Below are positions 8,017 to 17,242 of a stretch of 64,000 nucleotides of DNA, in pieces. Numbering within the stretch: the stretch's first letter is position 1; each line of letters opens with the position of its first letter. Under the pieces are notes generated by a model, which saw only the letters and a program-made list of their open reading frames with translations, was not told the origin of the DNA and did not search any database. The position numbers were made by a program, and so were the translations under genes. The DNA is from Elusimicrobiota bacterium (GTDB lineage: Bacteria > Elusimicrobiota > Elusimicrobia > UBA1565): NCBI GenBank assembly GCA_016218495.1, contig JACRDU010000155.1:1-64000 (forward strand), in the 5' to 3' direction.

Positions 8017-9597
8017 TCAAGGTTCTGCCGCGCTGACGGGGAGTTTACCGACGGGAGACAGCCCGCCCGCCAGAGCGTCGGCGGCGGCTTCCAGCATGGC
8101 CGCCGTGGGGCCGTAGACGGCCAGGACGACCTTGGCCCGCGGGAAGCCCGCGGCATCGTAGGGGTTCATCAGGCTGACCTGGGCCGTGGGCTTGTCGGCT
8201 TTCAGCAGCTCGGCGGCCAGCTCGACCTGCTCCCGGGGCGCCGCGCCTCCCCAGAGGTAGGTCCCCACCACCAGCGCTCCCGCCCCGGCCGCGGCCTCCC
8301 GGGCCTGCGCGGCCGCCTCCGGGGACGGTTTGGGGTCGAGGAATACGGTCCGGACGCCCGGCCAATGCCGGTCCAGGGCCTGGGCGAAGCCCTCGACTTC
8401 CTTTGATAGTGACCTGGAGCGGAAAGCGACCAGCACCACCGGCCCCTTGCCCGCCCTCAGCGGCAGTTCTCCGCGCACCAGGGTCAGCGCGGCCCGGGCG
8501 ACGGCGCGGGCGACGGCCGGCCCGCCGCTGGACGGGGGAAGCGGCGCCTTGGGGAGCCGGGACTTGAGCTCTCGGATGCGCGCGACGGACGCCTCGAGCC
8601 TTTCCATCGGCACCCGGCCGGAGCGGACCGCTTCCAGGAAATACGCGAAGGTCTTCCGGTAGTCGGTCTTCCCCGTCAACAGCAGGTCGCAGCCGGCCAG
8701 GAAGGCCAGCACCGAGCCCTCGGCCACGTCGGTGGACTTCGCCACCGCGCCCATGTCGAGGCTGTCGGAGACTATGACGCCCTTGAATCCGAGCTCCCCG
8801 CGCAGCACGCCTTCCAGCGCGGCGCGCGAAAAGGTCACCGGGACGCCGTCGGCCCCCAGGGCCGGCGCCAGCACGTGGGCCGGCATCACCATCGGCGTTC
8901 CGGCCGCGACGGCGGCCTTGAACGGAGGCAGTTCCACGGCGTCGAAGGCGGCGCGCCCGCGCTCGACGGACGGCAGGCCGACGTGGGAATCCACCTCCGT
9001 GTCGCCATGTCCGGGGAAATGCTTGACCACCGGCAGCAGGCCTCCGGCCAGGTAGCCGCGGACCTGGGCCGCGCCCAGGCGCGAGACCAGCCCAGGGTCC
9101 TCGCCGTAGGAGCGCACTCCGATGATGGGGTTGCGCGGGTTGCTGTTCACGTCGACGGCCGGGGCGAAGTCCGAGTGCACTCCGAGCGCGGCCAGCTCGG
9201 CCGCCGAGGCTTTCGCGGCCGACTCGGCCAGTTCCTCGGAACCGGCGGCGCCCAACGCCATGTTCCCGGGCATGATGGTGGCGCCGAAGGACTTCTGGGT
9301 GAACAGCGGCCCGCCCTCGTGGTCGGCGAACACCAGGAAGGGGAGTCCCTCGGGCGAACGCGCGCGCAGCCAGGCCGTGAAGGACGAGAGCTCCTCCGCC
9401 GTGAAGCGGTCCCAGCGCAGCAGGCCGCCCGAGACCAGCCCGCCCCGGACAAGGTCTTCGTCCCGCCTCGCCTGCTCGGTGTCCGTCACGACGACGAAGA
9501 GCTGTCCGACCTTCTGCTCCAGGCTCAAGGATGGCACCGGTTCCCTCCCAAAGGCCGTTGAAACGAGGAGAAACGACGCGAGGACGGCGGCTGACAT
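8017..9597 (-). CDS. nagZ: Exported GH3 beta-N-acetylglucosaminidase (NagZ-like)
   Basis: 526 residues from the ATG at 9597, chosen over the ATG at 9606 because the -10 box TATCAT ends exactly 7 nt before it. A signal peptide occupies about the first 18 residues. The GH3 barrel follows, with the NagZ signature KHFPGHGDT at 192-200 (the His-Asp acid/base region) and the nucleophile Asp in VIVSDS at 278. The C-terminal 180 residues form a second alpha/beta domain as in Bacillus NagZ, whereas the E. coli enzyme is single-domain and cytosolic. It would release GlcNAc from peptidoglycan fragments outside the cytoplasm. Divergent from mltA-namZ, which share the pathway. Confidence 0.85.
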   Translation of the reverse strand: MSAAVLASFLLVSTAFGREPVPSLSLEQKVGQLFVVVTDTEQARRDEDLVRGGLVSGGLLRWDRFTAEELSSFTAWLRARSPEGLPFLVFADHEGGPLFTQKSFGATIMPGNMALGAAGSEELAESAAKASAAELAALGVHSDFAPAVDVNSNPRNPIIGVRSYGEDPGLVSRLGAAQVRGYLAGGLLPVVKHFPGHGDTEVDSHVGLPSVERGRAAFDAVELPPFKAAVAAGTPMVMPAHVLAPALGADGVPVTFSRAALEGVLRGELGFKGVIVSDSLDMGAVAKSTDVAEGSVLAFLAGCDLLLTGKTDYRKTFAYFLEAVRSGRVPMERLEASVARIRELKSRLPKAPLPPSSGGPAVARAVARAALTLVRGELPLRAGKGPVVLVAFRSRSLSKEVEGFAQALDRHWPGVRTVFLDPKPSPEAAAQAREAAAGAGALVVGTYLWGGAAPREQVELAAELLKADKPTAQVSLMNPYDAAGFPRAKVVLAVYGPTAAMLEAAADALAGGLSPVGKLPVSAAEP

Positions 9598-9604
9598 GCG
9601 TCCC

Positions 9605-9610
9605 ATGATA
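9605..9610 (-). promoter_or_regulatory. Leaderless -10 element for nagZ
   Basis: TATCAT on the minus strand, with 7 nt (GGGACGC) to the ATG at 9597. No Shine-Dalgarno intervenes. Confidence 0.6.
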
Positions 9611-9626
9611 GCACGGTCACAATTGT

Positions 9627-9632
9627 TATACT
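9627..9632 (+). promoter_or_regulatory. Leaderless extended -10 element for mltA-namZ operon
   Basis: TATACT preceded by TGT (extended -10), ending 7 nt before the ATG at 9640. There is no ribosome-binding site in the gap. The nagZ -10 box lies 16 bp away on the other strand, so the two promoters face away from each other within about 30 bp. Confidence 0.65.
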
Positions 9633-9639
9633 CGGTCCC

Positions 9640-10878
9640 ATGAAATCGGCGTTCCGTGCGGTGCCTTTGCTCGTCTTAGCCGGCTGCCTGCCCCCCTCCC
9701 ACCCTGTTTCCCTGCCTCCGCCCCCCCCTCCCCCGCCGCCCGCGCTGGTCCCGTTCGAAGCGGTGGCGCCCGAGGACTGGCCCGAGCTCTCCGACGACCT
9801 CGACGCCGAGACCTTCGCCCGCGCGGCCGCGCGCAGCAAGGCTTATCTCGACGGCCAGGACGACAAGCTCTGGAGCATCGGGCCCGTGCAGGTCGGGACC
9901 CAGACCCTCATCGAGACCCTCGACGCCCTCGCGCAGGCGCGCAAGGACTCCGCCGGCCCGAAGGAATTCACGGACCGCCTCAAGGCCGGCTTCGAGCTCT
10001 ACCGCGTGCGCGGTTCGACGACGGGACCGGGCGCCCATTATTCCTCCTATTATCCGCCCACCCTGGCCGCCAGCCGTAAGCAGACCCCCGAGTTCAAATA
10101 CCCGCTTTTCGGCCGTCCGAAGGACCTCGTCGAGGTGGACCTCGGGTCCTTTGACCCCAAGTGGAAGGGCGAGAAGCTCTTCGGCCGCATCGCCTCCTCG
10201 GGCAGCTTCGTGCCGTATTTCGACCGGCGCGACTTCGACGTGCGCGGACAGCTGGCGGGGCGCGGCCTCGAGGCGGCCTGGCTGAAGGACCCTTTCGACC
10301 GGCTCAACATCCACATCCAGGGCTCGGGGCTGCTCTCCTTCCAGGACGGGACGATGGCGATGGCCCGCTTCGCCGCCACCAACGGCCGCCCGTACCAGAG
10401 CGTCGGCCTGGCCGTGGTGGGAGCGGGGGCGATGACACGGGACCAGATCACCGCGGCGACCCTCAAGCAGTATCTGGCCGAGCACCCGGAAGGAGAGGCC
10501 TGGCTGCTGGCGCGCAACCCCCGCTACACCTTCTTCGAGCTCGTCGACCTGCCCGCCGACGGAGAGCCTCCGGGCACCATCGGACAGGCCCTGGTCGCGG
10601 GCCGCTCCATCGCCGTCGACCCGTCGGTCGTCCCCCTCGGGGCCGCCTGCTGGGTCTCGGTCCCGGTCCCCCAGGCCGATGCGCAGGGCCGGCTGCTGGC
10701 GCGGGAGCCGATGCGGCGGCTCATGCTCGCCCAGGATACCGGGGGGGCGATCAAGGGTCCCGGCCGGGTGGACCTCTATATGGGCCACGGGCCCGAAGCG
10801 GAGACGGTCGCCCACCGGGTCTGGGACGCGGGCGAGCTCTTCGTCCTCGTCTTGAAGCGTCCCGCGAGGTCGCGTTGA
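9640..10878 (+). CDS. mltA: Membrane-bound lytic murein transglycosylase A
   Basis: 412 residues. Lipoprotein signal ending LVLAGC (lipidated Cys near 16), then a polyproline run of nine prolines, then the MltA catalytic domain (about 100-300) and the C-terminal 3D domain with the AQDTGGAIKGPGRVDLYMG stretch holding the catalytic Asp. MltA cleaves the MurNAc-GlcNAc bond to leave 1,6-anhydroMurNAc ends. The lipid anchor puts it in the outer membrane facing the periplasm. It is first in an operon with namZ (TTGA overlap). AnmK, which uses the anhydro product, is encoded at 54-55 kb. Confidence 0.9.
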   Translation: MKSAFRAVPLLVLAGCLPPSHPVSLPPPPPPPPPALVPFEAVAPEDWPELSDDLDAETFARAAARSKAYLDGQDDKLWSIGPVQVGTQTLIETLDALAQARKDSAGPKEFTDRLKAGFELYRVRGSTTGPGAHYSSYYPPTLAASRKQTPEFKYPLFGRPKDLVEVDLGSFDPKWKGEKLFGRIASSGSFVPYFDRRDFDVRGQLAGRGLEAAWLKDPFDRLNIHIQGSGLLSFQDGTMAMARFAATNGRPYQSVGLAVVGAGAMTRDQITAATLKQYLAEHPEGEAWLLARNPRYTFFELVDLPADGEPPGTIGQALVAGRSIAVDPSVVPLGAACWVSVPVPQADAQGRLLAREPMRRLMLAQDTGGAIKGPGRVDLYMGHGPEAETVAHRVWDAGELFVLVLKRPARSR

Positions 10879-12086
10879 ACGGCGCGGCCGCGGCCCTGCT
10901 CGGGCTGCTCGCGCTGGCCGGACCCGCGCGGGCCGAAGGGCCCGCCGTGCTCTCAGGCCTCGACGTCCTCGCGGACAAGGGCTTCGCGGACTTCAAGGGC
11001 AAGCGCGTGGGCCTCATCACGAACCAGACCGGCCGCGACCGGTCGGGCAGGACCACGGTCCAGGTCCTCGCCAACGCGACGGACGTGACCCTCTCGGCGA
11101 TGTTCTCGCCCGAGCATGGATTCACCGGCGTCGTCGAGGACACCGCCGTCGTCTCCGGGACCTTCGCCCTCCCCGACGGCCGCACCATCCCCCTCTACAG
11201 CCTCTACGGCGCGACCCGGGCCCCGACGGCGGCCATGCTCAAGGACCTCGACGTCCTGGTCTTCGACATCCAGGACATCGGCGCCCGCTTCTACACCTAC
11301 TCGACGACGATGGCGATGGCGATGGAGGCGGCGGCCGCCGCCGGCATCGACTTCGTCGTGCTCGACCGCCCGAATCCCATCAACGGGGAGACGGTCGAAG
11401 GCCCCGTCCTGTCCACGGGCATCCGCTCCTTCATCGCATATCTCCCGGTCCCGGTGCGCCACGGCATGACGATGGGGGAGCTCGCCCGTCTGCACAACAT
11501 CACCTCCAGCCTCGGCGCCAAGCTCACCGTCGTGCCGCTCAAGGGCTGGCGGCGCGCGATGTGGTACGACCAGACCGGCCTGCCCTGGACCCGGCCCTCG
11601 CCCAACATGCCGGACCTGGCCTCCGCCGCCCTCTATCCCGGCATCGCCTGCTTCGAGGCCTCCAGCCTGTCGGTCGGCCGGGGGACCGAAGCCCCGTTCC
11701 AATGGGTCGGCGCGCCGGGGCTGAAGGCCGAGGCGGTCGTCGCCAAGCTCAACGCCGCCCGCCTGCCTGGCATCGAGTTCCGGGCTGAACAGGCGAGTCC
11801 GTCCAAACCCCCCTTCGCGGGAGAGAAGGTCCCCGGGGTCCGCATGCGGGTGAACGACCGCGACGCCGTGCGCCCTCTGGCCGTCTTCGCCCACCTGGCC
11901 GCCGCCCTGCGCGACCAGGGGGGACCGGCCTTCTCCTTCGACATGGAGCGCCTGCTCCTCTTCGTCGGCATGCCGCGCTTCGCCGAACTCTATCTTTCGG
12001 GAGCCGCCGCCCCCGAGCTGGAAAAATCCCTCCAAGAGGGAGCCGCAGCCTTCAAGACGGGGCGGGCTGTGTTCCTCCTCTATTGA
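10875..12086 (+). CDS. namZ: Exo-beta-N-acetylmuramidase NamZ (DUF1343, GH171)
   Basis: 403 residues. Starts at the TTG at 10875, whose last two bases begin the mltA stop (TTGA), with GAGG upstream; the frame is open further upstream but only inside mltA. A signal peptide (about 1-18) is followed by a full DUF1343 domain with the family's typical stretches GKRVGLITNQTG, SPEHGF, YSLYG, DIQDIGARFYTY and LDRPNPI. The Bacillus subtilis member removes MurNAc from non-reducing ends of peptidoglycan and works with NagZ, which is encoded divergently 1.3 kb away. The pairing makes the assignment firm at family level; activity is inferred. Confidence 0.85.
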   Translation: MNGAAAALLGLLALAGPARAEGPAVLSGLDVLADKGFADFKGKRVGLITNQTGRDRSGRTTVQVLANATDVTLSAMFSPEHGFTGVVEDTAVVSGTFALPDGRTIPLYSLYGATRAPTAAMLKDLDVLVFDIQDIGARFYTYSTTMAMAMEAAAAAGIDFVVLDRPNPINGETVEGPVLSTGIRSFIAYLPVPVRHGMTMGELARLHNITSSLGAKLTVVPLKGWRRAMWYDQTGLPWTRPSPNMPDLASAALYPGIACFEASSLSVGRGTEAPFQWVGAPGLKAEAVVAKLNAARLPGIEFRAEQASPSKPPFAGEKVPGVRMRVNDRDAVRPLAVFAHLAAALRDQGGPAFSFDMERLLLFVGMPRFAELYLSGAAAPELEKSLQEGAAAFKTGRAVFLLY

Positions 12087-14869
12087 CCCTGCTCCTCTCG
12101 TCGACGTTCCTGGCCGGGGCCGCCGCCCTGGTCTACGAGGTCCTGTGGGTCCGCCTCGTCACCATCTCGCTCGGCCACACGGCTCCGGCGGTCGCCTCGG
12201 TCCTGACCGCCTTCATGGGCGGCCTGGCCGCCGGAGGCTGGCTGGGGGGCCGCGCCGCCGACCGCCGCTCCGCCGCCGGGGCCCTGCGTCTGTACGCCGT
12301 CCTCGAACTGTGCGCCGGCGCCGCGGCCCTGGCCTCACGGCCCCTGCTGGCCGCCGCCGGCGCTTGGGCGGTCTCGGTCGGGGCGGCCGGGCTGGAGCCG
12401 AAGAGCCAGGCCGCCTGCGCCTTCGCCATCGCCGTCGCCATCCTCTTCGTCCCGTCCGCCTTGCTCGGAGCCAGCCTGCCTCTGCTGGTCCGGGCCGCCA
12501 AGGCCGACGGCAAGCCCGACGCCCCGCTGGGCCGCATCTACGGCTTCAACACGCTGGGAGCGGTCGCCGGCTGCCTGGCGGGCGGGCTGTGGCTGCTGCC
12601 CGCCTTGGGGCTCAAGGCCGCCCTGGCCTGGGCCGCCGGAGCCGACGCGCTGGCCGCCGCCCTGGCTTGGCGCGCCGCCCGGGGTTGCGACGGCTCCGCG
12701 CCCCTCCCTTCTCCGGCCCGCGGCACCATCCCCCCGGGCCCCGCCGCCCTGCTCTTGGCCACGGGCGCGGCCGCCATGGCCTGCGAGACGGCCTGGACGC
12801 GCGCATTGGCGCTCCTGGTCGGCTCCACGACCTACGCCTTCTCCGCCGTGCTCTCGGTCATCCTCGTCGGGCTGGCGCTGGGCAGCCTCGCCTACGGACG
12901 TTGGCGCGACGAAGGCTCCTCCGGGTTGGCGCGCCTGCTGCTTCTGCTCTCCCTGCTCGTCGTCGCGGGCCTGGCCGCCTACGACAGGCTCCCGTGGCTG
13001 CTCGTCACCGCCACGGGCGGCAGGCATCCGGTCCTCTCCGCCTTCGCTTTCTCCGCCCTGCTCGCCGGGCCTCCGGCGCTGCTGATGGGGGCCCTCCTTC
13101 CTTGGTCGGTCGCTCTGGCGGCGCCCGCGCGCGAACGCATCGGCCGCGCGGTCGGGGCGCTCTACGCCGCGAACACGGCGGGGGCCATCTTCGGCTCCGC
13201 CGCCGCCGGGCTGGTCCTGCTCCCCGCGCTGGGCTGGCGCGGCACGCTGTGCTGCGCGGCCCTCGCCTACGCCGCCGCCGCGGCCGCCCAGCTGAGAGGA
13301 CGCTCCCGCGCGCTGGCCCTCGCCCCCGCCGCCCTGGCCCTCCTCTGCCTGCGCGGGAACCCGCGGCTCGAGGCCAGCGGGATGTTCCTCTACGCCCCCT
13401 ATTACGCCTCCGGCTCCGGATTCGCGGAATTCACCGAGGACCTGTCGCGGGACAAGGTCATCTTCCACGAGACCGGCCGCAACGCGACGGCGACCGTCCT
13501 CGAATCGCCCCACGGCGAGCGCTTCCTGCGCGTCAACGGGAAGACCGACGCCTCCGAGGGCGGCGACATGGCCACCCAGCTCCTGCTGGGTTATCTCCCG
13601 CGGCTTTGGGGCCCCGAGGCTCCGAGGTCGGCGCTCGTCGTGGGGCTTGGCGCCGGCTTGACCGCGGCCGCCTTGGCCGACGACGCGGGGCTGGAGCGGC
13701 TCGACGTCGTGGAGATCGAGCCCGCCGTGGCCCGCGCCGCCCGCCTGTTCTCCCGCTCCAACCGCGCCGTGCTCGACGACCCGCGCCTGCGCCTGGTCCT
13801 CGCCGACGCCCGGCAGCTCCTCGCCGCCCCCGGGCCGCGCTACGACCTCATCGTCTCGGAGCCGTCGAACCCCTGGATCGCCGGGGTCGCCTACCTCTTC
13901 ACCCGGGAGGCCTTCGCCCTCTCGCGCGACCGGCTCGCGCCCGGAGGCGTGGCAACCCAATGGTTCCACAGCTATCACATGCGCGTCGAGGATTTCCAGC
14001 TCGTGGTCCGGACCTTCGTCTCCGTCTTCCCCCATGCCGTGCTGCTCTCCAACGGGGAGGCCGACTATTTCCTGCTCGGGTCCCAAGAGCCCCTCGCGCC
14101 GGACTTCCGGCGCTTCGAGGCCGTCTTCGGCGACGGGGAGCGGGCGGGGCGCGACCTGTCCCGGATGGCCCGCGGCCTCGACACCCCTTTCACCCTCCTG
14201 ACCGGCACCTTCGTCCTCGGCGACGCCGACCTCCGGCGCTGGGCCGGCGCGGGACCCCTCCACGAGGACGACCGCCCGACCCTCGAGACCGATGCGCCGC
14301 TGAGCTTCCACCGCGCCAGCGCCGGCGCGGCCCTGGCCTCGCTCAACGCGGCCAAGACCTCGTGGCTGCCGCCCGGGACCAAGAACATCCTCGTGCGCAA
14401 CCGGGACCTCGCCCAGCTCTTCGCCAAGGCCGCCGAGGCGGCCCTCGACGTGGAGAAAGCCCCCTCCGCCGCCGAGCCTATCTCCCGGGCCATGAAGCTC
14501 GACCCGCGCTCGTCCCGGGCCTGGACCGCCTACGGCCGATTCCTCGACGCGACCGGACGCGACGACGAGGCCGAGGCGGCCCTGCGCAACGGGGTGCTCT
14601 TCGGCCCCGCTTCCCCCGACGCCCACGCGCGGCTGGGCATCTTCCTGTACGCCGCCGGGGACCCCGCGCGGGGCTGGCCCGAGCTCGAAGCCGCGCGCCG
14701 GCTCATGCCCGGGCACCCGCTGGCCTGCCTGGGCCTGGGCTGGATGGCGCTGGAGTCCGGCGACAAGGCCGGCGCGCGCGCCGTGCTCTCCGAGGCCCTG
14801 GCCCAGCCCGTGCCCGAGGTGCGCCTGCGCGCGGACCTGGCCAATGCGCTCAGGATTGCTTCGGACTAG
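12083..14869 (+). CDS. Polytopic membrane protein fused to spermidine-synthase-like domain and TPR tail
   Basis: 928 residues, TTG start overlapping the namZ stop (TTGA). Residues 1-430 are an MFS-like membrane region with many hydrophobic helices. Residues 440-760 form a Rossmann aminopropyltransferase-like domain, with the glycine-rich VVGLGAGLTAAAL and acidic VVEIEP for nucleotide binding and LIVSEPSNPW in the catalytic area. Residues 780-928 look like tetratricopeptide helices. Such SpeE-membrane fusions are widespread but the substrate is unknown, and true spermidine synthesis is not implied. Position in the mltA-namZ operon hints at an envelope role. Confidence 0.75.
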   Translation: MTLLLSSTFLAGAAALVYEVLWVRLVTISLGHTAPAVASVLTAFMGGLAAGGWLGGRAADRRSAAGALRLYAVLELCAGAAALASRPLLAAAGAWAVSVGAAGLEPKSQAACAFAIAVAILFVPSALLGASLPLLVRAAKADGKPDAPLGRIYGFNTLGAVAGCLAGGLWLLPALGLKAALAWAAGADALAAALAWRAARGCDGSAPLPSPARGTIPPGPAALLLATGAAAMACETAWTRALALLVGSTTYAFSAVLSVILVGLALGSLAYGRWRDEGSSGLARLLLLLSLLVVAGLAAYDRLPWLLVTATGGRHPVLSAFAFSALLAGPPALLMGALLPWSVALAAPARERIGRAVGALYAANTAGAIFGSAAAGLVLLPALGWRGTLCCAALAYAAAAAAQLRGRSRALALAPAALALLCLRGNPRLEASGMFLYAPYYASGSGFAEFTEDLSRDKVIFHETGRNATATVLESPHGERFLRVNGKTDASEGGDMATQLLLGYLPRLWGPEAPRSALVVGLGAGLTAAALADDAGLERLDVVEIEPAVARAARLFSRSNRAVLDDPRLRLVLADARQLLAAPGPRYDLIVSEPSNPWIAGVAYLFTREAFALSRDRLAPGGVATQWFHSYHMRVEDFQLVVRTFVSVFPHAVLLSNGEADYFLLGSQEPLAPDFRRFEAVFGDGERAGRDLSRMARGLDTPFTLLTGTFVLGDADLRRWAGAGPLHEDDRPTLETDAPLSFHRASAGAALASLNAAKTSWLPPGTKNILVRNRDLAQLFAKAAEAALDVEKAPSAAEPISRAMKLDPRSSRAWTAYGRFLDATGRDDEAEAALRNGVLFGPASPDAHARLGIFLYAAGDPARGWPELEAARRLMPGHPLACLGLGWMALESGDKAGARAVLSEALAQPVPEVRLRADLANALRIASD

Positions 14870-14900
14870 GTCCGGCAATTCCGTTGCTATTGAGAGAAGC

Positions 14901-15806
14901 ATGCGCCGCCTTTGCTCGGCCTTGGCTGCAGCCGTGCTGGCCTCCGGCTGCGGCGGACGCCCTCCGGAAATATCGCTCAGCGACCCCGCCCCCGAGCTCA
15001 AGGAGCAGCGGCCTCGACGCGGCCTGCGCATCGCCATCTCGGCGATGGAATCCCCGGAATTGAGCTTCGCCCGTTACACCGAGCTCTTCAACCACATCGG
15101 AGGCGTCATCGGAGAGCCCGTCGAACTCCTGCACCGCCCCACCTACTCCGAGGTGCTCGCTTTGGTCCAGCATCGGCGGGTGGATGCCGCCCTCGTCTGC
15201 AGCGGCCCGTACGTCCAGGCCAGGGCCGACTACGGGGCCGAAAGCCTCGCCGTGCCGCGCCTCTCCGGGTCGACGTCCTATCGCGCGCTCATCATCGTGC
15301 GGCGCGACAGCCCGTTCAAATCGCTGGCCGACCTGAAGGGGCGGTCGTTCGCGCTGACCGACCCCCTCTCCAGCTCGGGGATGATGTTCCCGGCCTTCCT
15401 CCTGCGCAGGCAGGGTTCGACCACGGAGACCTTCTTCGGGAAGCTGATCTTCACGAAGGGGCACGACAACTCCATGACGGCCGTGGCCGACGGGCTCGTC
15501 GACGGGGCCTCGGTCTCGGGCCTGGTCTACGATGAGGTCGCCCGTGCCCGCCCCCAGCTCGTGAAGAAGCTCCGCGTGGTCGGGAAGTCCCCCCCCTTCG
15601 GCAACCCTCCCGTCATCGTCCATCCGGAGACCGACCCCAGCCTCAAGCGGCGGCTCCGGATGGCCCTGCTCCATCTGCACGAGACGGAGGAGGGCCGCCG
15701 CATCCTCAAGGCCATGAGGATCGACGCCTTCGTGCCCGGCGACCCCAAGGCCTACGAGGAGGTCGAGCACATGAGGACGGTCGTGCTGGCCAAACCAAGG
15801 CGATGA
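14901..15806 (+). CDS. PhnD-like periplasmic binding lipoprotein
   Basis: 301 residues from the ATG at 14901 with GAGAGAA upstream. Lipoprotein signal MRRLCSALAAAVLASGC. The body matches the PhnD/TauA-type periplasmic binding fold of phosphate/phosphonate importers (RRVDAALVCSGPYV, SLADLKGRSFALTDPLSSSG). No ABC permease or ATPase follows. Instead its stop overlaps the start of a sensor kinase (ATGA), so I infer a receptor that presents a ligand to that kinase. The ligand is unknown; anionic ligands are usual for the fold. Confidence 0.75.
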   Translation: MRRLCSALAAAVLASGCGGRPPEISLSDPAPELKEQRPRRGLRIAISAMESPELSFARYTELFNHIGGVIGEPVELLHRPTYSEVLALVQHRRVDAALVCSGPYVQARADYGAESLAVPRLSGSTSYRALIIVRRDSPFKSLADLKGRSFALTDPLSSSGMMFPAFLLRRQGSTTETFFGKLIFTKGHDNSMTAVADGLVDGASVSGLVYDEVARARPQLVKKLRVVGKSPPFGNPPVIVHPETDPSLKRRLRMALLHLHETEEGRRILKAMRIDAFVPGDPKAYEEVEHMRTVVLAKPRR

Positions 15807-17242
15807 GCCCGCTGCGCTGGCCGCTAGGCCGTTCGGTCAAAGGCGACATAATGACCGGGGCCACTGTCCTGGTGGTCGCCATGGGTTTGATGGCCATGGG
15901 GCACATCCACCACGGCCTGGCCGTACTGCTGCGCGGCGAGCTGACCAGCCGGGGCGCGGCCGTCGCCGAGATGGTGTCGGAGGCCGGCTCCCGGCTGACC
16001 CTCGAAGGGGACGAATTCGGCCTGCACAGGCTGCTGCAGGAGACCGTGCACAAGAACCAGGACGTCTCCTACGCCTATGTGCTCGACGCGTCCGGGGCTC
16101 CCCGCGCCCACTCATTTCCCGGCGGCTTCCCGAGGGGCCTGGCCGACATGCACGACCGCTCCCTCGCGCGCGGGATGCGTCTCATCGACACCCCCGAGGA
16201 GGGGCGCATACAGGACGTCTTCGTCCCCTTCACCCATTTCGGCCTCGGCACCGTGCACATCGGCATGCGCGAGGGCAGGGTGCGCGGACGGATCGCCGCC
16301 CTCGTCATCGCGTGGGGCACCGGGGCGCTGCTGCTGTTCGCGGCGGGCCTGGGCGCCGCCTACTGGCTGACGGGACAGTTCACCGAGAGGATAGCGCGCC
16401 TCATCGCGGCGACCCACCGGGTCGGGGCCGGCGACCTATCCGCGACGGCCGCCGACGGGTCGCGCGACGAAATCGGCCGTCTGGCGGAAGCCTTCGACCG
16501 CATGACCGCCGACCTGCGCCTCTCCCAGGAAGAGCTGCTGCGCGCCGGGAAGCTCGCGGCCGTGGGAGAGCTGGCCAGCGGAGTCGCCCACGAGATCAAC
16601 AACCCGCTCAACATCATCGGCGTCTGCTGCCGCTCCCTGCTCGAGCGCGCGCGCGGTCCGGCCGCATTGTCGAAGGCCGACCTCGCGGAATTCCCGGAGT
16701 ACCTGAGCGCCATCGAAGAGGAGATCCGGCGCTGCAAGAAGATCACCTCGTCGCTGCTCGACTTCGCCCGCAAGCGCGACCCGGTCCTGGGCGAGGTCGA
16801 CCTCAACGCGCTCGTGCTCGAAACCCTGCCGCTGGCCGAGCTCCGTCGGGGCGGGGCGGCGTTCGAGCCGCGCTTGGCCAAGGCCCCCGCCCGCGTCACC
16901 GGCGACGGGGACCAGTTGCGCCAGGTCTTGATGAACCTCCTGCTCAATGCCGTCGACCAGTGCCCCTCCGGAGGTTCCGTCCGCGTGACGACCGCCCGCA
17001 GCAACGGCTCCGTGACCCTGTCGGTCTCCGACGAGGGCCCCGGTATCCCCGCCGCCCTGCGCGCGCGCCTCTTCGAGCCGTTCTTCTCCACCAAGCCCCC
17101 GGGCCAAGGCACCGGCCTCGGGCTGGCCATCTGCCGGCGCATCGTCGACTCGCACGGCGGGAGCATCGCCGCGGAGAACCTCCCGGGCCGCGGTGCCGTG
17201 TTCACCGTGACCCTGCCCGCCGCGGGAGGGCGCGATGCCTGA
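15803..17242 (+). CDS. Sensor histidine kinase (NtrB/ZraS-like)
   Basis: 479 residues. TM1 about 18-38, an extracytoplasmic sensor of about 120 residues, TM2 about 165-190, HAMP about 195-245, H-box VAHEINNPLN with phospho-His near 263, N-box MNLLLNAVDQ, then the G1, F and G2 boxes (DEGPGIP, FEPFFSTK, GTGLGLAI). All kinase boxes are intact. Its start overlaps the PhnD-like gene by 4 nt and its end overlaps the regulator by 8 nt, making a three-gene signalling unit. Confidence 0.9.
   Translation: MSPLRWPLGRSVKGDIMTGATVLVVAMGLMAMGHIHHGLAVLLRGELTSRGAAVAEMVSEAGSRLTLEGDEFGLHRLLQETVHKNQDVSYAYVLDASGAPRAHSFPGGFPRGLADMHDRSLARGMRLIDTPEEGRIQDVFVPFTHFGLGTVHIGMREGRVRGRIAALVIAWGTGALLLFAAGLGAAYWLTGQFTERIARLIAATHRVGAGDLSATAADGSRDEIGRLAEAFDRMTADLRLSQEELLRAGKLAAVGELASGVAHEINNPLNIIGVCCRSLLERARGPAALSKADLAEFPEYLSAIEEEIRRCKKITSSLLDFARKRDPVLGEVDLNALVLETLPLAELRRGGAAFEPRLAKAPARVTGDGDQLRQVLMNLLLNAVDQCPSGGSVRVTTARSNGSVTLSVSDEGPGIPAALRARLFEPFFSTKPPGQGTGLGLAICRRIVDSHGGSIAAENLPGRGAVFTVTLPAAGGRDA

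Noticed and set aside
3746-8116. 1456-codon open frame on the plus strand across smc
   Set aside because: It is the antisense of smc and its neighbour; composition is Leu/Gly/Arg-rich with no domain, and high GC keeps antisense frames open.
9606-9606. ATG at 9606 as nagZ start
   Set aside because: It overlaps the -10 hexamer at 9605-9610; the ATG at 9597 has the expected 7-nt gap and leaves a better signal peptide.
12335-15037. 900-codon open frame on the minus strand
   Set aside because: Antisense shadow of the SpeE-like gene, low-complexity Gly/Arg/Gln content, no start signal.
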